Shown in pieces: positions 1 through 7,630 of a DNA stretch of 59,385 bases; the stretch's first letter is position 1; each line of letters starts with the position of its first letter. This stretch comes from DATHWB01 sp040905965 (GTDB lineage: Bacteria > Actinomycetota > Acidimicrobiia > Spongiisociales > ZC4RG35). The position numbers were made by a program, and so were the translations under genes. The stretch spans positions 1 to 59,385 of the forward strand of contig JBBDQP010000007.1 of the NCBI GenBank assembly GCA_040905965.1. The letters are read 5' to 3'. The notes beneath the pieces are model-generated. The model ran no database searches. It worked only from the letters and a program-made list of their open reading frames with translations, and was not told where the DNA came from.

Positions 1-22
1 GTCCGGCCACTTCGGGCCGGAC
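1..22. terminator. Hairpin, possible terminator
   Basis: GTCCGGCC and GGCCGGAC form a perfect 8-bp stem around a 6-nt loop. It lies downstream of the leftward EamA gene and may end that transcript or a gene outside the window. No clear T-run follows on either strand, so the terminator call is weak. Confidence 0.35.
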
Positions 23-84
23 GAGGGGGGCTGTGAGCGGAGCGAACTCGTGGATCACTTCTCACGCGGAGACATCGGCGGAGT

Positions 85-984
85 TCAGGCGGCCAGTCGC
101 GTCCCGGGGCCCGTCGGCTGGAGGTGGTCGACGAGGGCGCGGTGGGGTCGTACGCCGAGAGTGATGGCCGTGATCGTGAGACCGAATCCGAGGATCTGGA
201 TGAGGCTGAGGGATTGGCCGAGCGCCACCCAGCCGACCGCAGCGCCGGTGAGTGGGGCGGCGAGACCGAGGAGCGGCGGGGCGGGGGTCGGGAGCCGTTC
301 GATTCCCGTGAACCAGAGCACGAAGGCGATGCCGGTCGTCGCCAGGCTGAGATAGGCGAAGGCTGCAAGCTCGGACGGGCCGAGGGTCGGTGGCGTGCCT
401 TCTGCGATCACGGCGATGGGGATCAGCAGGAGCGAGCTGAGCAACAACTGCCATCCGGTGGCCGCGATGCGGTCCCTGGCGGGGGGAAAGTGCTTGGTGA
501 GGACGATGGCGACGGCGAACGACAGCGTGGCGACGACGGTGGCACCGACGCCGATCGCGTCGACTTCGACTCCGGGACGCAGCATCACCATCCCGACGCC
601 GATGGCAGCGATGACGCCGGTGGCGACTTGTCGTCGCGAGGGTCGCCCCCGGAACAAGGCGTAGGTCAGTGCGGCGACGAGGAGCGGCTGGAGCCCTCCG
701 GCAGCACCGACCACTCCTCCTGGCAGGCGGTACGTGGCCACGACGAGGAGTGGGAAGAACAGGCCGAAGTTGAATAGCGCGATCAGCCCGTGTCGCACCC
801 ATTCGTGCCCGCGCGGTCTCCATCCGGATCGGGCGAGGCCGATTCCGACCAGCAATAGACCAGCAGGGAGCACGCGCAATGCGGCGACGGTGAGGGGGCG
901 ATCGTCCGGGAGGAACTCGGTGATGGTCACGTAGGTGGTGCCCCACGAGATGGGGGCGAGGAGCGTACCGAGATATGTCTTCAT
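85..984 (-). CDS. EamA/DMT-family transporter
   Basis: A 299-residue protein made almost entirely of hydrophobic helices, matching the ten-helix drug/metabolite transporter fold with two EamA repeats. The N-terminus (LLAPISWGTTYVTITEFLP) and the segment around residues 60-70 (ALRVLPAGLLL) are typical of RhaT/YdcZ-type exporters. I chose the ATG at 984 because an upstream extension would run through the regulatory palindrome. It is divergent from a MarR gene 60 bp away, so it is probably the efflux target of that repressor. The substrate cannot be deduced from sequence. Confidence 0.88.
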   Translation of the reverse strand: MKTYLGTLLAPISWGTTYVTITEFLPDDRPLTVAALRVLPAGLLLVGIGLARSGWRPRGHEWVRHGLIALFNFGLFFPLLVVATYRLPGGVVGAAGGLQPLLVAALTYALFRGRPSRRQVATGVIAAIGVGMVMLRPGVEVDAIGVGATVVATLSFAVAIVLTKHFPPARDRIAATGWQLLLSSLLLIPIAVIAEGTPPTLGPSELAAFAYLSLATTGIAFVLWFTGIERLPTPAPPLLGLAAPLTGAAVGWVALGQSLSLIQILGFGLTITAITLGVRPHRALVDHLQPTGPGTRLAA

Positions 985-990
985 GTGCAG

Positions 991-1008
991 TATCTTGACA
1001 TAAAGATA
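991..1008. promoter_or_regulatory. Inverted repeat, likely MarR operator
   Basis: TATCTT and AAGATA form a perfect 6-bp inverted repeat with a 6-nt centre, midway between the divergent EamA and MarR starts. A TTGACA-like box (995-1000) overlaps it. The position and symmetry suit a MarR dimer that controls both genes. This is inference from layout. Confidence 0.55.
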
Positions 1009-1044
1009 ATGAACATGGAAGAGTATTTTTGTTACTCTGGCTGC

Positions 1045-1548
1045 ATGACCCCCACACCAACCGATGTAGTAGATCGGATCGCCGGGCAGTGGCACGCCGT
1101 CCGACCCGATGTCGATACCGCCCCGATGCTCGTGATCGGCCGGATCTCGCGCCTGTCACGCTTGATTGACCGCCGTCTCGCCGAGAACTTCGCCAAACAC
1201 GGGATCGAAAACTGGATGTACGACGTGCTCGCCACGCTCCGTCGGAGCGGCGCGCCGTACGAACTCGCCGCCGGTGAGCTGGTGGAACAGACGATGGTGA
1301 CAACAGGAGCGATGACCAACCGCATCGACCGTCTCGAAGAGCATGGACTCGTCGAGCGGGACACGGTGCAAGGCGACCGGCGGAAGGTCATCGTGCGACT
1401 CACGCCCGCCGGGCTTGCGCTGGTCGACGAGGTTGTGACGGGCCATCTGGAGACCGAGCGCGAGATCCTCGCAAGTCTGTCAGATCGGCAGCAGGTGCAG
1501 CTCCGGTCGTATCTCCGGACGCTGCTTCTCGATCTGGGCGACGGCTGA
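1045..1548 (+). CDS. MarR-family transcriptional regulator
   Basis: A 167-residue winged-helix protein. The DNA-binding core lies at about residues 60-120, with a recognition segment (VTTGAMTNRIDRLEEHGLVER) and a wing with the classic D-R-R motif (QGDRRKVIVRLTPAG). N- and C-terminal helices would form the dimer interface. The start is the ATG at 1045; the in-frame start at 985 would make the operator coding. It sits divergent to the EamA exporter and probably represses it and itself until a small ligand binds. It converges on the dehydrogenase with stops that abut. Confidence 0.9.
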   Translation: MTPTPTDVVDRIAGQWHAVRPDVDTAPMLVIGRISRLSRLIDRRLAENFAKHGIENWMYDVLATLRRSGAPYELAAGELVEQTMVTTGAMTNRIDRLEEHGLVERDTVQGDRRKVIVRLTPAGLALVDEVVTGHLETEREILASLSDRQQVQLRSYLRTLLLDLGDG

Positions 1549-3990
1549 CTAGGCCCGCATCCGCTCGCCGGTCGGGTCGAGGGCCGGTTCGGTGAGGAGT
1601 CGGGCGGGGCGTCGGTGGCCGATGATCTCGACTTCGAACCCTTCGGTTCCAGGTTCGGCGAGCCCAGCCGGGACGTAGCCGAGCGCCAGCGACACGCCCG
1701 AATAGTGGGCGTAGGCCCCCGATGTCACCCAGCCCACCACCTCGTCGCCATGCCAGATCGGCTCGTCACCGATGACGTCGGCCGGTTCGTCCGGATCGGG
1801 GTCGACTTCCAGATACACCATTCGGCGCTTTGGTCCGCCGGCCGCCTTTTCGGCCTCGACCGCTTCCCGGCCTATGAAGTCGTGGTCGAACTTGAGATAC
1901 CGGTCCATGCCCGCCTCGAGCGGGGTGTAGATCGGCCGGTACTCGCGGAACCATGTGCCGAACATCTTCTCCATGCGCATCGCCATCAGCGCTCGGAAGC
2001 CGAAGAGCTTCATCCCGTACTGCTGACCTGTTTCCCACAGCAGGTCGAAGAGCGCCCGCTGATATTCGGGGGCGACCCAGATCTCGTACCCGAGGTCGCC
2101 GGTGTAGGTCATGCGTCCGACCCAGGCGGGGAACATCCCGATGTCCATCCGCTTGAAGTCCATGAACCGGAAGTCCTCGGTCGCCAACGACGTGCGGGTC
2201 AACTGCTGGAGCACGTCCCGGGCGTGCGGTCCCGCCACCGACAGGCCGACCATCGACAACGCCAGTACTTCGAAACGAATCGGGCTGTCTTCGGGGAGGT
2301 GGTCGAGGAACCAGCGGGAATGGTGGACTTCGGCAGCCTGGGATCCGAAGATGAAAAAGTCGTCGTCGCCGACTCGGGCGACGGAGAACTCACCAACGAT
2401 CTTGCCCTGCGGGTTGAGCATCGCCGACAGGTTGATGCGACCGATGGCGGGCAGCTTGTTGGTGAACAGCCCTTGCAGCCATTCGGCCGTCCCCGGCCCG
2501 TTCACCCGGTATTTGGCGAAGTTCGACGCCTCGGTCAGCCCGACGGCCTCGCGGACCGCCCGACACTCTTCGGCGACGGTCTCGAACGCATTCGATCGGC
2601 GGAAGGTGACCTCTTCCACCGGTTCCAGGCCTGGCTTCTGGAACCACAGGGGATGTTCGAGGCCGTAGCCGACACCCCAGACGGCGTTGTGGGAGGTCAG
2701 GCGGTCGTAGATGGGTGTGGTGTGGAGGGGACGTCCGGCCGGGAGTTCCTCGTTGGGGAACGTGATCCGGAACCGGCGCCGGTAGTTCTCCTGGGCCTTG
2801 GCGTTGGTGTAGGCGAGCGTCGTGTAGTCCCCGAAACGGGCGACATCCATGCCCCAGATGTCGTAGCCCGGGTCGCCTTCGGTCATCCAGTTCGCCAGGG
2901 TCAGCCCGACCCCGCCGCCCTGGGACAATCCTGCCATCACCCCGCACGCCACCCAGTAGTTGCGTAATCCGCGGATGGGACCGACCAGAGGGTTGCCGTC
3001 TGGAGCGAAGGTGAACGGACCGTTCACCACTGTCTTGATGCCGGCAGTCTCCATGGCCGGGAAGTGTTTGAAGGCAACGTCGAGTTCGGGCGAGATGCGG
3101 TCGAGGTCGGGCGGAAGCAGTTCCATGTCGAAGGTCCACGGCGTCTCCTCGGGCGACCATGGCCTGGAGTCCTGCTCGTAGGTGCCCATGAGCATCCCCA
3201 TGCCCTCCTGGCGGATGTAGATCTCGCCGGCGAAGTCCATGACCATCGGCATCTCACGTCCCGCCGAGGCCATGTGCGCCTTCACCTCGTCCATCTCTTC
3301 GGTGACGAGGTAGTGGTGCTGCATTGCCAGGACCGGCAGTTCGAGCCCGACCATCCGGCCCACCTCCCTCGCCCACAGACCGCCGGCGTTGACGACGTGC
3401 TCTGCGTGGATCTCGCCTTTGTCGGTGATGACCGTCCAGGTGCCGTCTTTGCGCTGTTCGAGACCGCTCACCCAGGTGTGACGGTGGACTTCCGCCCCCG
3501 CCTGGCGGGCGCAGATGGCATAGGCGGTGGTGACCCCGGTCGGGTCGACGTGGCCTTCGACCGCATCCCACATCGCCCCGATGAAGTACTTGGGGTCGAA
3601 GAGCGGGAACAGTTCGTGGGCTTCGGAGACGGAGATCATCTCCAGTTCCATCCCCAGATACCGGCCGCGCGCCTCGGCCATCTTCAGCCAGTCCATCCGG
3701 TTCTGGTCGCTGGCGAGGGTGAGACCACCCGGAAGGTGAATCGAGCAGCTCTGGCCTGACTGCGCCTCGATCTCCTTGTACAGCTTGACGGTGTACTGCT
3801 GGAGTTGGGCCACGTTGGGGTCACCGTTGAGGGTGTGCATACCGCCGGCCGAATGCCAGGTGGATCCGGCGGCGAGTTCCTTGCGTTCGAGAAGGACGAC
3901 GTCGGTCCATCCGTTCTTCGTGAGGTGATAGAGGACGGAGGCTCCGACGACACCGCCGCCGATGACGACCACCTGGGCTGAGGTTTTCAC
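1549..3990 (-). CDS. GcvT-family FAD dehydrogenase (dimethylglycine/sarcosine dehydrogenase-like)
   Basis: About 813 residues with the full architecture of dimethylglycine/sarcosine dehydrogenases. An N-terminal DAO domain carries the Rossmann motif VVVIGGGVVGASVLYHL and, near residue 50, STWHSAGGMHTL, whose His is the family's covalent FAD attachment site. A middle FAO_M region and a C-terminal GCV_T plus GCV_T_C tetrahydrofolate-binding half follow. The enzyme should oxidatively demethylate an N-methylated amine such as dimethylglycine or sarcosine and pass the C1 unit to folate. I favour the GTG at 3990, which has an AAGGAAGG ribosome site 10 nt upstream, over the ATG at 4023, which has none. 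No partner subunits are nearby. Confidence 0.9.
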   Translation of the reverse strand: MKTSAQVVVIGGGVVGASVLYHLTKNGWTDVVLLERKELAAGSTWHSAGGMHTLNGDPNVAQLQQYTVKLYKEIEAQSGQSCSIHLPGGLTLASDQNRMDWLKMAEARGRYLGMELEMISVSEAHELFPLFDPKYFIGAMWDAVEGHVDPTGVTTAYAICARQAGAEVHRHTWVSGLEQRKDGTWTVITDKGEIHAEHVVNAGGLWAREVGRMVGLELPVLAMQHHYLVTEEMDEVKAHMASAGREMPMVMDFAGEIYIRQEGMGMLMGTYEQDSRPWSPEETPWTFDMELLPPDLDRISPELDVAFKHFPAMETAGIKTVVNGPFTFAPDGNPLVGPIRGLRNYWVACGVMAGLSQGGGVGLTLANWMTEGDPGYDIWGMDVARFGDYTTLAYTNAKAQENYRRRFRITFPNEELPAGRPLHTTPIYDRLTSHNAVWGVGYGLEHPLWFQKPGLEPVEEVTFRRSNAFETVAEECRAVREAVGLTEASNFAKYRVNGPGTAEWLQGLFTNKLPAIGRINLSAMLNPQGKIVGEFSVARVGDDDFFIFGSQAAEVHHSRWFLDHLPEDSPIRFEVLALSMVGLSVAGPHARDVLQQLTRTSLATEDFRFMDFKRMDIGMFPAWVGRMTYTGDLGYEIWVAPEYQRALFDLLWETGQQYGMKLFGFRALMAMRMEKMFGTWFREYRPIYTPLEAGMDRYLKFDHDFIGREAVEAEKAAGGPKRRMVYLEVDPDPDEPADVIGDEPIWHGDEVVGWVTSGAYAHYSGVSLALGYVPAGLAEPGTEGFEVEIIGHRRPARLLTEPALDPTGERMRA

Positions 3991-4103
3991 TGGTGGGAAC
4001 CCTTCCTTTGACGCGGCGGACATCGTGGCAGACGGGAGCCGCTGACGACGGCCCGGCTCAACTGTTGACCAATCCACGCACCGATTCGCTCCGAACCTGG
4101 GGC

Positions 4104-4277
4104 ATGACACGACTCATTCAAGTCCTGCGCTTCACTCGACCGGACCCCTCCGACTGTGAGCACCGGAATGTCGTGACGAAGATCGGTGCCGGACTGGAAC
4201 GTTCGGTTTGCCCTCTTTGCGGTCAGATCAAGCTCCGCTATATCGACTCCGGCTTGGCCTGGAATCGAGTCGGCTGA
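4104..4277 (+). CDS. Small cysteine-containing protein (57 aa), hypothetical
   Basis: A 57-residue ORF starting at ATG 4104 in the gap between the dehydrogenase and the hydrolase-BTAD gene. It has an upstream Cys-Glu-His and a later C-P-L-C knuckle, which looks like a small zinc ribbon rather than random translation. The ribosome site is weak (CTGGGG). It runs toward the hydrolase-BTAD gene with a 39-bp gap. I do not recognise the family; a leader peptide or chance ORF is possible. Confidence 0.42.
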   Translation: MTRLIQVLRFTRPDPSDCEHRNVVTKIGAGLERSVCPLCGQIKLRYIDSGLAWNRVG

Positions 4278-4316
4278 GGCCCACGCGCAGGAACCGCGTC
4301 GGTAGGGTCGGGATCC

Positions 4317-5855
4317 GTGTCGGACGTCCAATCCTCTTCGATCCGGTTTGCCCGTGGCCGTGGTGCGCGCCTGGCATATCAGGTGATCGGGGACGGGGAG
4401 CCGACGATCGTCTCGATTCCACCGATGGCACAGAACATCGAGCTCGCCTGGCAGCGCCCGGAGATTCGGCGCATGTTGGAGCGTTTCGGGCGGTTCTCCC
4501 GCTTCATCCACTTCGACAAGAGGGGCACCGGATGCTCGGATCGGACGACCAGCCGAGTGGGTGTGATGGACGAGCGGGTCGATGACCTACGGGCGGTGAT
4601 GGACGCAGAAGGGGTCGAACGGGCACACCTGTTCGGGAACTCCGAGGGTGGGCCGATGGCAATCCTCTTCGCGGTCACCTACCCCGACCGGGTCGAGAGT
4701 CTCACGCTCTACGGCACGACGCCGGTGTTCGTTCCCCCCGAGGCATCCGAGGAGCGAATCCGTCGATGGGAGCAGCGCCGGGATGAACTGATCCGGACGT
4801 GGGGGACCGAGGACTCGTCCATCGTTCGCGATTACGCGCCTTCGTTGGCGTCCGACCCCGAGTTTCGGTCATGGCATCAGTGGTACGAACGGAACAGTGC
4901 GACGTCCGACGCAATGCGTGACCTGTTCGACCTGCTGCGGGAGATGGATGTGAGGGACGTGTTGGATCAGGTGGCGGTGCCGACGTTGGTCATTCATCGC
5001 ACCGACGATCCGATCATTCCCGTCGCCGTTGGACGAGAGATGGCGGCCGCGATCCCCGACGCCAGATGGTTCGAACAGCCCGGCATCGACCACTTCGGTT
5101 ACGCGGGGGAGGTGGATGGCTGGATGGACGAAATGGAGCGATTCATCACTGGCGAGGTGACCTCGCCGCCGGTTGTCTCGCTCAGGCCGCACGTCCGAAT
5201 CGTGACCTTGGGACGCTTCGGCGTCGTGCGGGACGGGATCGAGATCGATGCTGCTGAGTGGGGATCACGGCTGGCCCGTCAGTTGTGCAAGCGACTGGTG
5301 GTTGCACGCGGGTGGCCTGTCACTCGGGACGAGTTGATGGATCTGCTGTGGCCCGGCGAGACCGACCGGGCGGTGCTCAGTGCGCGGCTCTCGGTGCAAC
5401 TGTCGACGGTTCGGCGGATCCTCGGGGGTGGGGTGGTTGCCACCCGGGAGAGCGTGAGTCTGGACTTGAAAGAGGTGTCCACGGACCTGGAGGCCCTCTT
5501 CGATGCCTCCGATGACGAGGCGGTGGTCGACGCATTCACCGGCGAATTCCTCCCAGAGGACGTCTACGAGGACTGGTCCGGTCCGATGCGTGACGCCGCG
5601 AGGTCTCGTTTCGCAACAGCCTGTCGACGTCTTGCCGAGTCTGTGTTGGATGAGAACCCGGACCGGGCAGTCGCACTCGCCCAGCGTTTGGTTGATCTGG
5701 ACCGCTACGACGATTCGGCCCATCGGCTTCTCGTCGGGGCGCTGCTCTCCACGGACGATGCCGGTCCGGCTCGGACGGCTCATGCGCGTTGGGCCGAGGC
5801 GATGGCAGAACTCGACCTCGAGGTGCCGCCGCTGGAGGATCTGAAGGTTTCCTGA
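4317..5855 (+). CDS. Alpha/beta-hydrolase fused to a BTAD/SARP-type regulator
   Basis: A 512-residue two-part protein with a GTG start. Residues ~15-275 form an alpha/beta-hydrolase: oxyanion and strand motifs (HFDKRGTGCSD), a nucleophile elbow FGNSEGGP with the catalytic Ser, a late Asp (HRTDDPIIP) and a His (GIDHFGY). Residues ~285-510 start with a winged helix (VRIVTLGRFGVVRDG, typical of SARP N-termini) followed by an all-helical bacterial transcriptional activation domain ending RTAHARWAEAMAELDLEVPP. The hydrolase half resembles those fused to adenylate cyclases. It may bind or cleave a small molecule and so control transcription of the cupin and lipoprotein genes downstream, which is inference. 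Confidence 0.85.
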   Translation: MSDVQSSSIRFARGRGARLAYQVIGDGEPTIVSIPPMAQNIELAWQRPEIRRMLERFGRFSRFIHFDKRGTGCSDRTTSRVGVMDERVDDLRAVMDAEGVERAHLFGNSEGGPMAILFAVTYPDRVESLTLYGTTPVFVPPEASEERIRRWEQRRDELIRTWGTEDSSIVRDYAPSLASDPEFRSWHQWYERNSATSDAMRDLFDLLREMDVRDVLDQVAVPTLVIHRTDDPIIPVAVGREMAAAIPDARWFEQPGIDHFGYAGEVDGWMDEMERFITGEVTSPPVVSLRPHVRIVTLGRFGVVRDGIEIDAAEWGSRLARQLCKRLVVARGWPVTRDELMDLLWPGETDRAVLSARLSVQLSTVRRILGGGVVATRESVSLDLKEVSTDLEALFDASDDEAVVDAFTGEFLPEDVYEDWSGPMRDAARSRFATACRRLAESVLDENPDRAVALAQRLVDLDRYDDSAHRLLVGALLSTDDAGPARTAHARWAEAMAELDLEVPPLEDLKVS

Positions 5856-5878
5856 AGGGTCGTGCGGAGGATGGCCGC

Positions 5879-6385
5879 ATGAGTACTCAACATCTGACAG
5901 GAGGTGCCGTGGTCGTGCCCCGTGACGGGGGAGACCACCTCCACTTCCTGAACCATCTCGCCACCGTGAAGGTGGCGGGTTCCGCCAGCGGCTCGCTCAG
6001 CGTCGTCGAGTTCACCGCGCCGCGTGGATTCGGCCCGCCGCTCCATCGGCACCGAGACGAGGACGAACTCTTCTTCGTGATCGAAGGGGAGATGACGGCG
6101 TGGTTCGGCGATCAGACGTTGCAGGCGGCGACCGGTGCGTGCTTCCTGCTGCCGCACGGTGAGCCGCACACCTTCCAGATCGTTTCGGACACCGCCCGGT
6201 TGCTGACGGTGGCAGCCAAGACGGGGAATCCGGCGACCTTCGATCGGATGGTCAGCGCCCTCGGTGTGCCGACGACCGTGCCAACTCTTCCAGAACCGGG
6301 TCCGATCGACCCCGAGGAGGTCGGCAGGGTGTGCGCGGAGTACGGCATCGACATCGTCGGTCCGCCACCGGCGCCGCTGGTTTGA
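5879..6385 (+). CDS. Cupin-domain protein
   Basis: 168 residues with one conserved cupin barrel. Motif 1 (PLHRHRDEDELFFVIEGEM) supplies His, His and Glu metal ligands and motif 2 lies around the LLPHGEPHTF segment with a further His. Such proteins bind a divalent metal and act as dioxygenases, isomerases or plain binders; which applies here is unknown. It starts 23 bp after the hydrolase-BTAD stop and is followed after 10 bp by a lipoprotein gene, so the three are probably one transcript. Confidence 0.85.
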   Translation: MSTQHLTGGAVVVPRDGGDHLHFLNHLATVKVAGSASGSLSVVEFTAPRGFGPPLHRHRDEDELFFVIEGEMTAWFGDQTLQAATGACFLLPHGEPHTFQIVSDTARLLTVAAKTGNPATFDRMVSALGVPTTVPTLPEPGPIDPEEVGRVCAEYGIDIVGPPPAPLV

Positions 6386-6395
6386 GGGGGAGATC

Positions 6396-6941
6396 ATGAA
6401 ACAGTTCAGGAGTCTTCTCATGGCGGTGGTGCTGGTGGCCTGCGGTACCGGATCGGAGCCCACGACCACGACGTCCACAACGACCACATCGACCGCCCCC
6501 CAGCCCCAGACGGTGGCGGTGACGGCGATCGATTACGCCTTCGTTGGCCTGCCTGCTTCGGTTCCGGCCGGTACGACGTTCACTTTGTCCAACGACAGTG
6601 ACACCGAGGTCCATGAACTGGTGGCGATCCGTCTCCCCGACGACGAGACGCGACCGGTGTCCGAACTGGTCCAGCTCTCGCCGGAAGAGTTCGGTGCGTT
6701 CTTCCCGCTGGTGAAGACCGTGATCATCGCCCCACCGGCGGCCGACGGGTTCGCAGTGGAGGGGACCGGTGAGCTGTCCGAACCGGGGCGGTATGCGCTG
6801 ATCTGCGTGATTCCGACCGGGGCAGATCCCGACGAGTACATGACGGCAGCGGCCGAAGCCGAGGGCGGTCCACCCGACGTGGCCGGTGGCCCACCGCATA
6901 TCGTGCACGGGATGTTCGCCGAGATCGTCGTGGAAGGGTGA
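6396..6941 (+). CDS. Lipoprotein with cupredoxin-like domain
   Basis: 181 residues. A short signal peptide ends in a lipobox (VVLVACGTG), followed by a Thr-rich linker, so the mature protein is lipid-anchored outside the membrane. The rest has a cupredoxin-like beta-sandwich pattern: PAGTTFTLSNDSDTEVHEL, then GRYALICVIP and a late HIVHGMFAEIVV. The His, Cys, His and Met could be type-1 copper ligands, though the Cys-to-His spacing is longer than usual because of an acidic and Gly/Pro-rich insert. A strong ribosome site (GAGGGGGAG) precedes ATG 6396. Electron transfer or copper binding is inferred only. Confidence 0.8.
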   Translation: MKQFRSLLMAVVLVACGTGSEPTTTTSTTTTSTAPQPQTVAVTAIDYAFVGLPASVPAGTTFTLSNDSDTEVHELVAIRLPDDETRPVSELVQLSPEEFGAFFPLVKTVIIAPPAADGFAVEGTGELSEPGRYALICVIPTGADPDEYMTAAAEAEGGPPDVAGGPPHIVHGMFAEIVVEG

Positions 6942-6949
6942 GCTGAGAG

Positions 6950-7066
6950 GTGGCCACCGAGTTGGAGGTTCTCGCCGCCTGGGGAGAAGACCTGATCTTC
7001 ACGGGCTTGCCGTTCGTCGCGGCAGCCCTGCTGATCTTGGAGGTGGCCGGGAAATCCTTGGGCTGA
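6950..7066 (+). CDS. Possible 38-aa membrane peptide
   Basis: A GTG-initiated ORF of 38 codons just after the lipoprotein. It encodes one hydrophobic helix (LPFVAAALLILEVAG) between acidic ends. The spacing from the neighbour is operon-like, but the GAGAGG before the GTG is too close to be a good ribosome site. It could equally be chance. Confidence 0.25.
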   Translation: MATELEVLAAWGEDLIFTGLPFVAAALLILEVAGKSLG

Positions 7067-7161
7067 GCTGCCGAAAGCGCCGCAGGTAGGTGCTCGGATG
7101 AACGGCACGGTCGGGGTCGTGTGAGTACGGTGCTCGCCACTTGACCACGGAGGGCCACACG

Positions 7162-7578
7162 TTGACGGCCACTGACCGATCTTCGGGTTTGAAACCCAAC
7201 TGGTTCCCACCCGCCGCTGCAGCCGTCGGAGGCTTCTTCTTCCTCGGTTTCGGGTTGTGGGCGATGGCCGGGCCCGAGTCCTTCTTCGACGCCATGGCGG
7301 TGTTCGACCCCTACAACCAGCACTTCGTCCAGGACATCGGTGCATTCCAGATCGGTCTGGGAGCCGTGCTTGTGCTGGCGCGATTCGCGGGTAGCGCCGA
7401 TGCGCTGGCAGTCAGTTTGGTTGGGGTCGGGATCGGGTCTCTGGCGCACGCGGTGTCACATCTGATGGGCTCTGATCTCGGTGGCACCCCAGCCGTCGAC
7501 ATCCCGACGTTCCTGGTCATCGGCCTGCTGCTCGTGGCCGCCGGGGCAGTCCGCTGGCGGGAGCAGTCGGGCGCCTGA
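7162..7578 (+). CDS. Four-helix integral membrane protein, unknown
   Basis: 138 residues with four predicted membrane segments: AAAAVGGFFFLGFGLWAMAG, QIGLGAVLVLARF, LAVSLVGVGIGSLAHAVSHL and FLVIGLLLVAAGAV. I chose TTG 7162 because GGAGGG lies 7 nt upstream; an earlier TTG at 7141 lacks one. The loop EDP/NQHFVQDIGAFQIG and the His in HAVSH look conserved in small actinobacterial membrane proteins, but I cannot name the family. It lies in the same direction as the preceding genes. Confidence 0.7.
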   Translation: MTATDRSSGLKPNWFPPAAAAVGGFFFLGFGLWAMAGPESFFDAMAVFDPYNQHFVQDIGAFQIGLGAVLVLARFAGSADALAVSLVGVGIGSLAHAVSHLMGSDLGGTPAVDIPTFLVIGLLLVAAGAVRWREQSGA

Positions 7579-7630
7579 AGCGCGCCTCGGCGTGTCACCC
7601 CCTTGACGGTTCCCAATAGTCTGTAGGGGC

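Noticed and set aside
62..1303. A 413-aa minus-strand ORF overlapping the EamA and MarR genes
   Set aside because: It is Arg-rich antisense or out-of-frame translation typical of high-GC DNA and has no recognisable domain.
1615..2967. A 450-aa plus-strand ORF opposite the GcvT-type dehydrogenase
   Set aside because: It is a shadow of a well-supported gene on the other strand.
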